The position numbers and the translations under genes were made by a program. A stretch of 64,000 nucleotides of DNA from Scytonema hofmannii PCC 7110 (GTDB taxonomy: Bacteria; Cyanobacteriota; Cyanobacteriia; Cyanobacteriales; Nostocaceae), in assembly GCF_000346485.2 (NCBI RefSeq), contig NZ_KQ976354.1, positions 9,506,341-9,570,340 of the forward strand. Direction: 5' to 3'. The first letter of the stretch is position 1. Every line of letters starts with the position of its first letter. The notes below the pieces were generated by a model. The model was not told where the DNA came from. It worked only from the letters and a program-made list of their open reading frames with translations, and did not search any database. Shown here in pieces: positions 26,856-36,413 of this stretch.

Positions 26856-26859
26856 TTCT

Positions 26860-29800
26860 ATGACAATGACAGAAAAAATGATTTTCCGGAACCGGGTAGT
26901 TGACAAGGGTCAACTGAGAAACCTGATTTCTTGGGCGTTCATACATTACGGTACGGCACGCACGGCAATGATGGCGGACAAATTAAAGGATTTGGGTTTC
27001 CGCTACGCGACGAAAGCAGGGGTTTCTATTAGTGTTGATGATTTGATGGTTCCACCTTCTAAAAAAGCGCTTTTGGAAGCTGCGGAAGAGGAAATTCGAG
27101 CAACTGAAGAACGCTATCAACGGGGTGAAATTACTGAAGTAGAGCGGTTCCAAAAAGTTATTGATACTTGGAACGGTACGAGTGAAGCTCTCAAAGATGA
27201 GGTTGTGACTCACTTTAAGAAAACGAATCCCCTCAACTCTGTATATATGATGGCATTCTCTGGAGCACGGGGTAATATCTCCCAGGTGCGCCAGTTGGTG
27301 GGGATGCGGGGACTGATGGCAGATCCGCAAGGGGAAATTATTGACCAGCCTATCAAAACAAATTTCCGTGAAGGGCTGACCGTAACAGAATACATTATTT
27401 CTTCTTACGGTGCAAGAAAAGGATTGGTGGATACAGCACTACGGACGGCTGACTCCGGTTATCTTACCCGCCGTCTGGTGGACGTATCTCAGGATGTGAT
27501 TATTCGGGAAATTGATTGCGGTACTACTAGAGGAATTCCTGTAGTGGCAATGACAGAAGGTGGTAAAACCTTGATTCCCCTGTCAACACGCTTGTTTGGA
27601 CGAGTTCTCAACGAGGATGTCGTTCATCCCGTGACTGGTGAAGTTATTGCTAAGCGGAATACTTCTATTGCCGATGAATTGGGGCGCAAGATCGAAAAAT
27701 CTGGCATTAACCAAGTTATGGTGCGATCGCCTCTCACCTGTGAAGCGGCAAGATCTGTTTGCCAACACTGCTATGGTTGGAGTTTGGCTCATGGGGAATG
27801 GGTTGATTTGGGTGAAGCGGTAGGTATTATTGCGGCGCAAAGTATCGGTGAACCAGGTACTCAGCTGACAATGCGTACATTCCACACAGGTGGTGTATTC
27901 TCAGGCGAAGTCGCAAAACAAGTTCGTGCTGCGAGTGCTGGTACTGTTCGCTACTCCAAAAAATTGCGTCTGCGATCCTACCGCACCCGCCACGGGGAAG
28001 ACGCCCAGTATGTGGAAATGAATGGCAACATTTCTTTAGACGTAGGGAATGGGGAATCGGGAGTAGGGAATAGAGAAAACTCCTCCACTCCCAACTCCCC
28101 ACTCCCCACTCCCTCCTCCATAGACATTGCCGTTACCCAAGGTTCAACCTTATACGTTGTTGATGGACAGAAAGTTAAGAAAGGTCAATTGCTAGCAGAA
28201 GTTGCACTTGGTGGACGCACAACTCGTGCGAATACTGAAAAAGCTGTGAAAGATGTGGCTTCTGACTTAGCAGGGGAAGTTAAGTTTGCGGATGTTGTCC
28301 CAGAACAAAAAACTGACCGTCAAGGTAATACCACCACAACAGCCGCAAGAGGTGGTCTAGTTTGGATTCTGTCAGGGGAAGTTTATAACCTACCACCTGG
28401 TGCTGAGTTGGTTGTCAACAACGGCGACACTATAGAAAGCAATGGAGTTTTGGGAGAAACCAAGTTAACCACATTGCATGGAGGTGTGGTACGTTTGCCC
28501 GAAGCAACTCCTGGTAAAGGGACGCGGGAAATTGAAATTATCACTGCTTCTGTGGTGTTAGATAACGCAATAGTGACCTCCCAAACGAGCCAAGGTCGCA
28601 ATAACTATTTAGTGAAAACTGCCAATAACCAGGAATTTCACCTGCGAGCCACCCCAGGGACTAAAGTTCAAAACGGTCAAGTGGTAGCGGAGTTAATTGA
28701 CGATCGCTATCATACAAAGACTGGTGGATTGCTGAAGTACGCAGGTGTGGAAGTTCAGAAAAAGGGCAAGGCGAAGCTGGGTTACGAAGTGGTACAGGGC
28801 GGAACTTTGCTGTGGATTCCGGAAGAAACCCACGAGGTGAACAAAGATATTTCCTTGTTGATGGTAGAAGACGGTCAGTTTGTAGAAGCGGGTACCGAAG
28901 TTGTGAAAGACATCTTTTGCCAAAACAGCGGTGTCATTGAAGTGACCCAGAAAAATGACATCTTGAGGGAAGTCGTCATCAAACCAGGAGAATTCCTCAT
29001 GGTAGACGACCCGGAAGCAGTTATGGGCAAAGACGGCACTTTTGTTCAACCTGGTGAGGAATTGCTAGGACAAGTGAAGACCGAGTTGCGGTACATTGAG
29101 TACGTAGAATCACCAGAAGGACCAGCACTTTTAAGCCGCCCTGTGGTAGAATTCCCCGTACCAGACAACCCTGATGTGCCAGCTACGACATCAGTGAGCC
29201 AGCAAACAGGACGTTCGATTCAACTGCGGGCAGTGCAGCGTTTGCCTTACAAAGATTCCGAACGTGTCAAGACGGTTGAAGGTGTAGAATTACTCCGAAC
29301 TCAACTGGTGTTGGAAATCGAGACCGAAGCAGAACAAGACCACAACGCTTCTCCGTTAGCCGCTGACATTGAATTACTGAACGATCCCTCTGACCCAGAA
29401 ATTCAGCACTTGCAACTGGTGATTCTGGAATCCTTAGTCATCCGTCGCGACATCACGGCGGATGCTACCCAAGGTAGTACCACGACGTCACTTGAGGTGG
29501 AAGATGGACAAACCATCGCTCAGGGATCTGTTGTTGCACGTACCCAAATCTTGTGTAAAGAAGGTGGTATGGTGCGGGGCGTACAAAAAGGAACGGAAAC
29601 AGTTCGTCGTTGTTTGATTCTGCGAACAAGCGACTTGATGAAAATAAATAACATCACGAGTGTGCCAACAGTTAAACCGGGCGACTTAATCGTCGAAGGC
29701 ACAGAAGTTGCTCCTGGAGTGTTTGCTGAAGAGTCCGGACAAGTTGTACAGGTGAAAAAAGTAGGAAATGGGGAATCGGGAGTCGGGAATCGGGAAAACT

Positions 29801-31014
29801 CCGGAACCACTCCCCACTCACTACTCCCTACTCCCTCATACACAGTGACTATCCGTATTGGTCGTCCTTACCGAGTCAGTGCTGGTGCAGTGTTGCAGGT
29901 GGATGACGGCGGATTGGTACAGCGCGGTGATAACTTGGTGTTATTGGTGTTTGAAAGAGCTAAAACTGGAGACATCATCCAAGGTTTGCCGAGGATTGAG
30001 GAACTTCTGGAAGCTCGTAAACCAAAAGAGGCGTGTGTTTTAGCACGTCGTTCTGGAGAACTCAAGGTAGTTTACGGTGATGGCGATGAAGCGATCGCTG
30101 TGAAAATTATTGAATCCAATGGTGTTGTGACAGATTATCCCATTGGACCCGGACAAAACCTGATTCTCTCAGATGGACAAACACTGACTGCGGGACAACC
30201 AATCACTGACGGTCCGTCAAATCCTCACGAAATTCTGGAAATTTTCTTTAATCTCGGTTCTGAGGATGGAATTTATGCTTGTGCAAGTCTGGCTTTGCAG
30301 AAAGTGCAAACGTTCTTGGTGAACGAGGTTCAATCGGTTTATCAATCCCAAGGTATTGACATTGCGGACAAGCACATTGAAGTGATTGTTCGCCAGATGA
30401 CATCGAAAGTGCGGGTGGATGATGGTGGTGACACCACAATGCTTCCTGGGGAATTGGTGGAATTGCGCCAAATCGAACAGGTCAACGAAGCTATGGCTAT
30501 CACTGGTGGTGCAAGAGCACAGTATACTCCTGTATTGCTAGGTATTACCAAAGCATCTTTGAACACCGACAGCTTTATCTCCGCCGCGTCCTTCCAAGAA
30601 ACCACAAGAGTCTTGACTGAGGCTGCTATTGAAGGTAAATCGGACTGGTTGCGCGGTTTGAAGGAAAACGTCATTATCGGACGACTGATTCCAGCCGGTA
30701 CTGGGTTCAATGCTTATGAGGAAACAGGTACCATTGAAGATTACTCTACTGACATGAGCAGCAGTGTCTTGGATGAAGTTGACGATCCACTTGACATGGT
30801 TCTTGACGATCGCACAGCCCGTGCTTATCAATTAGAAACACCATCCACTTTAGCAGGGGATGGATTCCGACGGACTCCAGAGAAGAACATTTTGGATGAC
30901 GAGGATTTGTTGCTGACAGATGTGACTGCGATCGATCCTGAAGACGACCTTGTGGAAGAGGACGATTACGACGACGGCGATGATGACGAAGAAGATGATG
31001 AGGATCTGTATTAG
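26860..31014 (+). CDS. rpoC2: DNA-directed RNA polymerase subunit beta' (C-terminal part)
   Basis: A 1384-aa subunit, the C-terminal half of bacterial beta' in cyanobacteria. Bridge/trigger-helix sequences are intact: [22 protein letters not shown] and, after the large insertion domain, [25 protein letters not shown]. The zinc-binding cysteines [14 protein letters not shown] are present. The long SBHM-type insertion typical of cyanobacteria runs between trigger-loop halves. Two segments, about residues 395-420 and 968-993 ([11 protein letters not shown]...), are encoded by palindromic repeat DNA and sit at positions variable in other species. The C-terminus is strongly acidic. Confidence 0.98.
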   Translation: MTMTEKMIFRNRVVDKGQLRNLISWAFIHYGTARTAMMADKLKDLGFRYATKAGVSISVDDLMVPPSKKALLEAAEEEIRATEERYQRGEITEVERFQKVIDTWNGTSEALKDEVVTHFKKTNPLNSVYMMAFSGARGNISQVRQLVGMRGLMADPQGEIIDQPIKTNFREGLTVTEYIISSYGARKGLVDTALRTADSGYLTRRLVDVSQDVIIREIDCGTTRGIPVVAMTEGGKTLIPLSTRLFGRVLNEDVVHPVTGEVIAKRNTSIADELGRKIEKSGINQVMVRSPLTCEAARSVCQHCYGWSLAHGEWVDLGEAVGIIAAQSIGEPGTQLTMRTFHTGGVFSGEVAKQVRAASAGTVRYSKKLRLRSYRTRHGEDAQYVEMNGNISLDVGNGESGVGNRENSSTPNSPLPTPSSIDIAVTQGSTLYVVDGQKVKKGQLLAEVALGGRTTRANTEKAVKDVASDLAGEVKFADVVPEQKTDRQGNTTTTAARGGLVWILSGEVYNLPPGAELVVNNGDTIESNGVLGETKLTTLHGGVVRLPEATPGKGTREIEIITASVVLDNAIVTSQTSQGRNNYLVKTANNQEFHLRATPGTKVQNGQVVAELIDDRYHTKTGGLLKYAGVEVQKKGKAKLGYEVVQGGTLLWIPEETHEVNKDISLLMVEDGQFVEAGTEVVKDIFCQNSGVIEVTQKNDILREVVIKPGEFLMVDDPEAVMGKDGTFVQPGEELLGQVKTELRYIEYVESPEGPALLSRPVVEFPVPDNPDVPATTSVSQQTGRSIQLRAVQRLPYKDSERVKTVEGVELLRTQLVLEIETEAEQDHNASPLAADIELLNDPSDPEIQHLQLVILESLVIRRDITADATQGSTTTSLEVEDGQTIAQGSVVARTQILCKEGGMVRGVQKGTETVRRCLILRTSDLMKINNITSVPTVKPGDLIVEGTEVAPGVFAEESGQVVQVKKVGNGESGVGNRENSGTTPHSLLPTPSYTVTIRIGRPYRVSAGAVLQVDDGGLVQRGDNLVLLVFERAKTGDIIQGLPRIEELLEARKPKEACVLARRSGELKVVYGDGDEAIAVKIIESNGVVTDYPIGPGQNLILSDGQTLTAGQPITDGPSNPHEILEIFFNLGSEDGIYACASLALQKVQTFLVNEVQSVYQSQGIDIADKHIEVIVRQMTSKVRVDDGGDTTMLPGELVELRQIEQVNEAMAITGGARAQYTPVLLGITKASLNTDSFISAASFQETTRVLTEAAIEGKSDWLRGLKENVIIGRLIPAGTGFNAYEETGTIEDYSTDMSSSVLDEVDDPLDMVLDDRTARAYQLETPSTLAGDGFRRTPEKNILDDEDLLLTDVTAIDPEDDLVEEDDYDDGDDDEEDDEDLY
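28042..28118. repeat. In-frame palindromic repeat insert 1 in rpoC2
   Basis: About 77 bases: a GTAGGGAATGGGGAATCGGG-type arm, a short A-rich centre, then the complementary CCAACTCCCCACTCCCC-type arm. It keeps the reading frame and encodes [17 protein letters not shown] and a Pro/Ser-rich end. It is built from the AGTAGGG/ACTCCCT heptamer family. Confidence 0.92.
29761..29837. repeat. In-frame palindromic repeat insert 2 in rpoC2
   Basis: A second copy, clearly homologous to that at 28042-28118, with the same GGAATCGGGAGT core, a GAAAACTCC centre and a CTCCCTACTCCCT arm. It encodes [15 protein letters not shown] and a Pro/Ser-rich end, again without disrupting the frame. Confidence 0.92.
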
Positions 31015-31023
31015 ATCCCGTAG

Positions 31024-31048
31024 GTTGGGTTGAGGAACGAAACCCAAC
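31024..31048. repeat. GTTGGGTT...AACCCAAC hairpin after rpoC2
   Basis: An 8-bp perfect stem with a 9-base loop, 10 bases after the rpoC2 stop. It belongs to the common cyanobacterial TAGGTTGGGTTGAGG..CGAAACCCAAC repeat family. Confidence 0.75.
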
Positions 31049-31157
31049 ATTCCATGGAATCATCGAATGTCTAGTGTCAATGACAACCAACATTTAATCA
31101 AATCATTGGGTGTCTAATGCTGTAGACAACCGCCCAGAATCTAGAGTTACAAAAATA

Positions 31158-31182
31158 AAGTCCGCGCAAGCGGGCTTTTTTT
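31158..31182 (+). terminator. Rho-independent terminator of the rpoB-rpoC1-rpoC2 operon
   Basis: AAGTCCGC (31158-31165) pairs with GCGGGCTT (31170-31177), GCAA loop, followed by a run of seven T. It lies about 145 bases after the rpoC2 stop. Confidence 0.88.
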
Positions 31183-31273
31183 GTCATCTAGCTGTTTCTA
31201 CTGATGTAAGTTACAATTGCCTTATAGGTCAAGCATCCTTGCTTATACTAACTTGACTTAATTAAGGTATGTA

Positions 31274-31484
31274 GGGCTTGCTGAAAAAGTTGAGCCTAGC
31301 GACTCTAGAAGCCACACAGCTGACAAAGTGGTAGTTTTATCCCTTAGTTTCTCAATTTACCCAGCGATCGCTGACGAAAATGCAAGGTTTTTGAGACTAT
31401 AGATATTATAAACTTGCACTTGTTTAGCAAAAAAAGGTCTGAAACCCTTATCTGTTCTAGCCTCCAATTGTGTTCAGCAAGCCC
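31274..31484. mobile_element. 211-bp MITE-like element with 12-bp inverted ends and TATGTA flanks
   Basis: GGGCTTGCTGAA (31274-31285) and its perfect reverse complement TTCAGCAAGCCC (31473-31484) bound 211 bases with no ORF. The element is flanked on both sides by TATGTA (31268-31273 and 31485-31490), consistent with a target-site duplication (6 bp, or TA only within a longer coincidence). It is a non-autonomous element; the transposase family is unknown. Confidence 0.8.
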
Positions 31485-31502
31485 TATGTAAGCAAGACTG
31501 TA

Positions 31503-31589
31503 GTGAATTTTCGGGAATTAGATGATCCTGGATACGATCTTGGCGATCGCGTTGAATATTCTACTATCCTAAAAGGAGAAATTGAATAA
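31503..31589 (+). pseudogene. Possible C-terminal gene remnant beside the MITE
   Basis: A 28-codon open frame (NFRELDDPGYDLGDRVEYST...) has protein-like composition, contains a HIP1-like site and starts right after the MITE flank. Removing the MITE does not restore a longer frame, because an in-frame TAA lies just upstream. It may be the relic of a small gene or chance. Confidence 0.2.
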
Positions 31590-31636
31590 GATTTCGTCAG
31601 GATTAGTAAGAAATTAATATTTTAAATTCTGACTGA

Positions 31637-32299
31637 CTAATTGTCTTTTGATTGTAAACCCCAACCTTGCTCTTGAATAACTTGTGCAATCTCAACTTCT
31701 AAAGCTTGAAAAGCAGGTAAAGTTCTTAATAGAGAAAAATCATTTATAAGTTCTGCTAATCTGTGAACGCGTTCATGAACTGAAAATTGCTTTAGTCTCC
31801 GACCTGTTAATCCACTGGCTTCGCATAGAAGTTTATGAAGAATGTCTTTTGGATTGGGTATTTGTTCAAGTGTTGCAATCAATGGTAATTGTAATGACTG
31901 ATGACCGCGAGGATTTCCTGCAGCGTTCCGTATTGCGGTTTCATCAAATAATAGCCACGCTTCTTGCATACGAACTGGAATAACGCAAACAGTGGGGGGT
32001 ACTACCACTGATTCTTTCATTGCTTCTTCTATTGCTTCTCGGATCTCAGCCACACGTTTTTCGCGTGGTTCCTTTTCTGCATCACGATGGATAAATAAGA
32101 GGTCACAGGGATAGAGATCTAAAGCGTTAATAATTCGTGGCAAGAGAGTTTTGGGTGGTTTGGGTAAGCGTCGTAAATCTGCCCAAGTAGATTGGATAGC
32201 ACATTCAACTTGATGCTCTCGTAATAACCAGGTCAAGATTGACATTAGTGCTTTGTCCGAACTACCATCTGACAGCAACGTGTAAGAAAGTTCTTTCAT
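31637..32299 (-). CDS. TOPRIM-like DUF4276-type protein, partner of the upstream ATPase
   Basis: A 220-aa protein. LLSDGSSDKAL (8-18) resembles the first acidic motif of TOPRIM folds (usually EGxxD), and CDLLFIHRDAEKEP (65-78) resembles the DxD strand. This matches DUF4276-type proteins that accompany SMC/ABC-type ATPases. It starts 6 bases after the ATPase stop, so the two are almost certainly cotranslated. In OLD/Gabija, PARIS and similar systems, an ABC-type ATPase works with a TOPRIM nuclease against phage or foreign DNA. By analogy this may be the effector. It is not shown that this pair is defensive. Confidence 0.7.
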   Translation of the reverse strand: MKELSYTLLSDGSSDKALMSILTWLLREHQVECAIQSTWADLRRLPKPPKTLLPRIINALDLYPCDLLFIHRDAEKEPREKRVAEIREAIEEAMKESVVVPPTVCVIPVRMQEAWLLFDETAIRNAAGNPRGHQSLQLPLIATLEQIPNPKDILHKLLCEASGLTGRRLKQFSVHERVHRLAELINDFSLLRTLPAFQALEVEIAQVIQEQGWGLQSKDN

Positions 32300-32305
32300 A
32301 CAAGT

Positions 32306-33832
32306 TTAAAGAGAGGGAAAACCAGGGATTAATGGTTGAAGATCCTCTCTATCAACAACTCGGCGTTTCTTAGAATGCTTTGCTTGCGATTGCTGAAAAT
32401 TTTCTGTCTTGCCATGACCATCAGCTTCTGTTTCATTAAGTATGACTGGATTCAAGTAGGCAAGTAATTTGTTTTTGGGAACAACATTGACTCCTTCCGG
32501 TGCTTTTTGTCGCCAAGTATCAGGCAAACAACCAAAAGATACTCGTTGAAAGCGCTGTTCTGAACGTACCATTTCCTTTAATTCAGCAACTAATAAGCTG
32601 TCATCAGGTACTTGCATCACTACAGATGGCGAGTGAGTATTCACAATTACTTGACGCAGTGGATTATCTATACCAATGGGTTCATCAACATCAGTCGCAA
32701 TATCTTGAAGTAGCTTGAGTATTTTTGGAATCCGTTCTGGGTGAATGCCGTTTTCTGGCTCCTCTAAACATAAAAGCCCTTGTGCTTGGGGGTCTAACTC
32801 CAAAACCGCTAATGCCAAAAAGCGCAGAGTTCCATCAGATAAAGCCCTTGCTGGATGAGATGTGCCGTCTGAACCCGTTACTATTAATGTTAAGAGTTCG
32901 CGGCGTTCGTCCCGATCTATACCTACTTCACCCACATCATCTATGAGTTCTGCTAAACGATTGGCTACTTGGCTGTAAACCCGTGCTTCTGCTTCATTGT
33001 CTGATACTCCATTTGCTAAATGGTTTTTGCTGAACTTTGCCAGATAATAGAGTGTTGCAGCCAAGTGAGAGCCATCCATGTCTAATTTTGTTGGAGATGT
33101 AAATGCGTCTGGTTGACGTAATGCTGAAGGTTCTAGTTGAAGTAGACGCCAGGATTGCATTTCTCTTCGTGCTAGCAGCACTGTTGGGCTTTCGGCAGCA
33201 TTAGCAACAGAAAGTACAGTTCGGGGAAGATTCATTGCTAGTCGATGTAAGGGTTTTCCTTTGATACCATCTTGATGTAGCTTAATGACTGTCTTACCTT
33301 TGTCATCCTCAGTTGAAATAAATGACGAAGTTCGTCTTCCCTTAATAGCAGATTTGCGCCATTCAACATTATGAGGAAACAGTAAGTTTTTTTTGGCATC
33401 ACCAAGGTTTATATGAACTAACTCTTCTCTAAGAATTTCTAGTGATCCAAAAGAACGAAGACTATCATCTGTTCGGTAGGCAAGGATTATGGTGTAGCGA
33501 AGAAAAGTAATACTAGCTTCTGCCTTTTGCCCCAAATCGTCGATCCCTTCATAAGGCACAATCATTTCTGCCTCAAAGGACATTTCATTCACATACTCAT
33601 CGCCAACACGATGAAATAAGCTACGTACATCAGCTGTTCTACCTCCTTCATCGCGTACTGATAAAGCCGCTTCAATCAAAGGACAATCAGCGATCGCACT
33701 CAAAAACCGGATAGCATCAAATAAATTAGATTTGCCAACACCATTAGCACCTGCTACACAAGTAAATGGTCCAAAACGAACATCGACATCAACTAAATTC
33801 TTAAATCCAGAAACTTTTAATCGAGTTAACAT
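32306..33832 (-). CDS. AAA/ABC-type ATPase (AAA_21, OLD/SMC-like)
   Basis: A 508-aa ATPase of the OLD/RecF/SMC-like group. MLTRLKVSGFKNLVDVDVRFG is the typical N-terminal strand pair. Walker A is GANGVGKS (28-35), the ABC signature-like LSDGT is at 331-335, Walker B is CLEEPENGIHP (355-365), and the switch His is H400 in VNTHSP. There is no fused TOPRIM domain. The start is the ATG at 33832, after AGGAAATT; the longer frame from TTG 33865 has no RBS. It is the first gene of a tight pair with the TOPRIM-like gene. A charged C-terminal tail follows the ATPase core. Confidence 0.88.
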   Translation of the reverse strand: MLTRLKVSGFKNLVDVDVRFGPFTCVAGANGVGKSNLFDAIRFLSAIADCPLIEAALSVRDEGGRTADVRSLFHRVGDEYVNEMSFEAEMIVPYEGIDDLGQKAEASITFLRYTIILAYRTDDSLRSFGSLEILREELVHINLGDAKKNLLFPHNVEWRKSAIKGRRTSSFISTEDDKGKTVIKLHQDGIKGKPLHRLAMNLPRTVLSVANAAESPTVLLARREMQSWRLLQLEPSALRQPDAFTSPTKLDMDGSHLAATLYYLAKFSKNHLANGVSDNEAEARVYSQVANRLAELIDDVGEVGIDRDERRELLTLIVTGSDGTSHPARALSDGTLRFLALAVLELDPQAQGLLCLEEPENGIHPERIPKILKLLQDIATDVDEPIGIDNPLRQVIVNTHSPSVVMQVPDDSLLVAELKEMVRSEQRFQRVSFGCLPDTWRQKAPEGVNVVPKNKLLAYLNPVILNETEADGHGKTENFQQSQAKHSKKRRVVDREDLQPLIPGFPSL

Positions 33833-33951
33833 AATTTCCTTCTCTTGAAACTGAAACTGTTGCAAGAGTTAACCTAAATATATATCCGCGAGTTGCTTCA
33901 GCACTCTTCATTTGTCGGTTCATTTTGGTGTACGGCATATCCAAAGTAGCA

Positions 33952-34647
33952 CTATTTCTTTTTGGGAGGGAGAGAATTGCGACTTTTTGAGTTGTCTGGA
34001 TACAGTTGTTGGCGTCCGTTGCGAATGATTCGTAACATTTCTTGAAGTTGCTGCTCGATATTTTCCAAAACATTGTCAGCGTATTCGTCAGCACCTTGTT
34101 CAATCGCTTCAGCTTCTGCAACTGCAGCCCGTCGCATTTCCTCAATTTCTTGCTGACAAGCGCGTCGTTTGCGATCGATTTCCTCAAGAGTCTCTTGCAT
34201 CATCGCCTCACACTCTTGTTGCACTTGTTGCCGCAGTTGTTCAGATTCTCGTTCTGCTTGCCTCAAGATGTCGCTTTCATCCAAAATTTGCGCTCTTTTG
34301 GCTTGGGCGGCATCAACAATTTGTTGTCCGTATTCTTCTGCCTGTAGGAGGATTTCCTCCTTTTCTTGGAGGACTCCAGCTGCTTCCTGAAAAGCTTCAG
34401 GCAAAGAAAGCCTAATGAAATCGAGCTGATCGAGCAACTTATCTTCATCCACCAACGTGCATCGCGTTAGCGGAATATTGAAACCTGAAAGAATCATTTC
34501 TTCCAAGCGGTTAAGTTCCTGCCCAAGATCTACGCTTCCTGTTGGCGTAGTGTCTCCGTCGTAGGAGATTCCATTGGGGTACTCTTCCGAGAGGGGATTG
34601 CCTCCGTTGTGATTTGGTTCGATACTTGGTTGTTTTGGGCGTAGCAT
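33952..34647 (-). CDS. Conserved coiled-coil protein (DivIVA-like in appearance)
   Basis: A 231-aa protein found in cyanobacteria next to coaD. After a disordered N-terminus (about 1-40), residues 45-75 form a conserved domain ([32 protein letters not shown]). From about 85 to 215 it is a continuous Glu/Gln/Arg-rich coiled coil, then a basic tail. The composition resembles DivIVA or ATP synthase b-type helices, but no function is established. Its start lies 118 bases inside the 3' end of coaD in another frame. The N-terminal MLRPKQP matches relatives as I remember them, supporting this overlapping start. Confidence 0.8.
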   Translation of the reverse strand: MLRPKQPSIEPNHNGGNPLSEEYPNGISYDGDTTPTGSVDLGQELNRLEEMILSGFNIPLTRCTLVDEDKLLDQLDFIRLSLPEAFQEAAGVLQEKEEILLQAEEYGQQIVDAAQAKRAQILDESDILRQAERESEQLRQQVQQECEAMMQETLEEIDRKRRACQQEIEEMRRAAVAEAEAIEQGADEYADNVLENIEQQLQEMLRIIRNGRQQLYPDNSKSRNSLPPKKK

Positions 34648-35108
34648 TGGTAAATATCAAGGGCAACGTGCGGGGGAACAAGATGATTTATAGAGCCGCC
34701 AAACCTAGCAATCTCTTTTACAACACTACTACTTAAAAAACTATACTCGTTGGATGTTGCTAGAAAAACTGTCTCTATGTGATGAGAAAGGGTTTTATTA
34801 GTATGAGCCATCTGAAGCTCTACCTCAAAGTCAGAAATGGCTCGCAAACCCCGAAGGAGGACTTGAGCTTCTCGCATTTGGGCATATTTGACGGTGAGAC
34901 CATCAAAAGCATCTACTTCGACGTTAGTTAAATGTTGTGTTGCAAGACGAATCTGTTCCAAGCGTTTTTGGACGGTGAACAAAGGCATTTTGTTAGGATT
35001 CCGCAATACAGCTACAACAACCCGTTCAAACAACCGACAACCGCGTTGGATAATGTCAAGATGTCCTAGAGTGACAGGGTCGAAGCTTCCGGGATAGATG
35101 GCAATCAC
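34530..35108 (-). CDS. coaD: Phosphopantetheine adenylyltransferase
   Basis: A 192-aa enzyme of coenzyme A synthesis (4'-phosphopantetheine + ATP to dephospho-CoA). It has the nucleotidyltransferase motif [14 protein letters not shown] at the N-terminus, the [24 protein letters not shown] region and the [19 protein letters not shown]-terminal motif. The start codon is GTG at 35108. The last 27 or so residues extend beyond the usual ~160-aa core and are encoded by DNA shared with the next gene. Confidence 0.95.
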   Translation of the reverse strand: MIAIYPGSFDPVTLGHLDIIQRGCRLFERVVVAVLRNPNKMPLFTVQKRLEQIRLATQHLTNVEVDAFDGLTVKYAQMREAQVLLRGLRAISDFEVELQMAHTNKTLSHHIETVFLATSNEYSFLSSSVVKEIARFGGSINHLVPPHVALDIYQCYAQNNQVSNQITTEAIPSRKSTPMESPTTETLRQQEA

Positions 35109-35343
35109 GATGACAGCTGCCTCAAAGTTGATGAGGTGATTATATCTGACCTGTTTTGAATTTTGAATTTTTAATTGCTTATGTACCTTTATGAACCCAC
35201 AGCAATTTAAAATCTACGCTGTAGCTTGCCCAGCAGTTTTCTATGCTCGCATTTTAAATTAAATATAAAATCAAAAAGCATTTCTGTTTTGCGGGTTTCA
35301 ACAAACGCACTTTTCAACTCACACTTTTATTCTCTTGCCTTTT

Positions 35344-36204
35344 ATGTACTTTTGCATGATACCGGACTTTTTCACTTTACCATTGGCGTTTCAATTTACT
35401 TCACCAGGCCCTATTCTGGTGAGGATAGGACCATTGGTTATCCGTTGGTATGGCTTTTTGATTGCTTCAGCCGTTTTGATTGGCGTTAGCCTTTCTCAAT
35501 ACCTGGCAAAGCGCCGCGATGTAAATCCCGATTTACTCAGCGATTTATCAATATGGTTGGTACTTGGGGCTATTCCTGCGGCAAGATTATATTACGTTTT
35601 GTTTGAGTGGTCAGAGTATGCCCAGCATCCAGAACGCATCATTGCCATTTGGCAAGGAGGTATCGCCATTCATGGCGCAATTATTGGTGGCGTCATAGCA
35701 GCATTAATCTTTGCCAAACTCAAACGAGTTTCTTTTTGGCAACTGGCAGATTTAGTTGCTCCTTCATTGATTCTTGGTCAGGCAATTGGACGCTGGGGAA
35801 ATTTCTTTAACTCAGAAGCTTTTGGCAGCCCTACTAATTTACCTTGGAAACTGTACATTCCAGAGGGTCGGCGTCCTCCAGAACTAGCCGAATTTAAATA
35901 CTTCCATCCTACCTTCTTATATGAATCTTTATGGGATTTAGCGGTATTTGCCTTACTGATAACGTTGTTTTTTCGGAGTTTATCAGGCAAACCTTCTCTA
36001 AAAATCGGTACGCTATCTTTGATTTATTTAGCAGGATATAGTTTGGGACGTCTTTGGATAGAAGGTCTTCGGACTGATAGTCTGATGTTCGGTCCATTGC
36101 GAATAGCACAAATCGTCAGTCTACTCGGAATTATTGTGGGGCTAGCTGGGTTAGCTTGGCTCTATGTAGCTAAACGACATCTACCAGATATCAGTGACCA
36201 GTGA
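35344..36204 (+). CDS. lgt: Prolipoprotein diacylglyceryl transferase
   Basis: About 286 aa; multi-pass inner-membrane enzyme that transfers diacylglycerol to lipobox cysteines. The signature [12 protein letters not shown] and the [26 protein letters not shown] block (catalytic His/Arg and Lgt signature) are present, as is the C-terminal GLRTDSLM. The start is uncertain: ATG at 35344 or 35356, with a TTG at 35335; none has a clear RBS. The C-terminus DISDQ and the stop codon are encoded by a CAGTGAC repeat array, unlike relatives. Confidence 0.95.
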   Translation: MYFCMIPDFFTLPLAFQFTSPGPILVRIGPLVIRWYGFLIASAVLIGVSLSQYLAKRRDVNPDLLSDLSIWLVLGAIPAARLYYVLFEWSEYAQHPERIIAIWQGGIAIHGAIIGGVIAALIFAKLKRVSFWQLADLVAPSLILGQAIGRWGNFFNSEAFGSPTNLPWKLYIPEGRRPPELAEFKYFHPTFLYESLWDLAVFALLITLFFRSLSGKPSLKIGTLSLIYLAGYSLGRLWIEGLRTDSLMFGPLRIAQIVSLLGIIVGLAGLAWLYVAKRHLPDISDQ

Positions 36205-36228
36205 CCAGTGACCAGTGACCAGTGACCC
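36192..36228. repeat. CAGTGAC array supplying the lgt stop codon
   Basis: Five tandem CAGTGAC units. The second unit provides the TGA stop at 36202-36204, and the first encodes SDQ. Confidence 0.95.
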
Positions 36229-36240
36229 AAAATAAAAAAT

Positions 36241-36262
36241 GCCCCAGAGTATTCTCTAGGGC
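36241..36262. terminator. Hairpin between lgt and cobM
   Basis: GCCCCAGAG pairs with CTCTAGGGC (one mismatch) across TATT. On the minus strand it is followed by ATTTTTTATTTT, on the plus strand only by TTAACC. It is terminator-like, best in the minus direction, although no minus-strand gene is called here. Confidence 0.55.
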
Positions 36263-36413
36263 TTAACCAGGGTGCATCTACCAATACATTCTTCTGAGCT
36301 AGAGGGGTATATCCGGAAAGCTACGGAAAAATGCCAAGATTTTTTTAAGAAGCTCGATCGTGTGCTTGTTTATGCGTGAATCTACTGTCCTTTTAGGCGA
36401 CGACAAAAAACTT

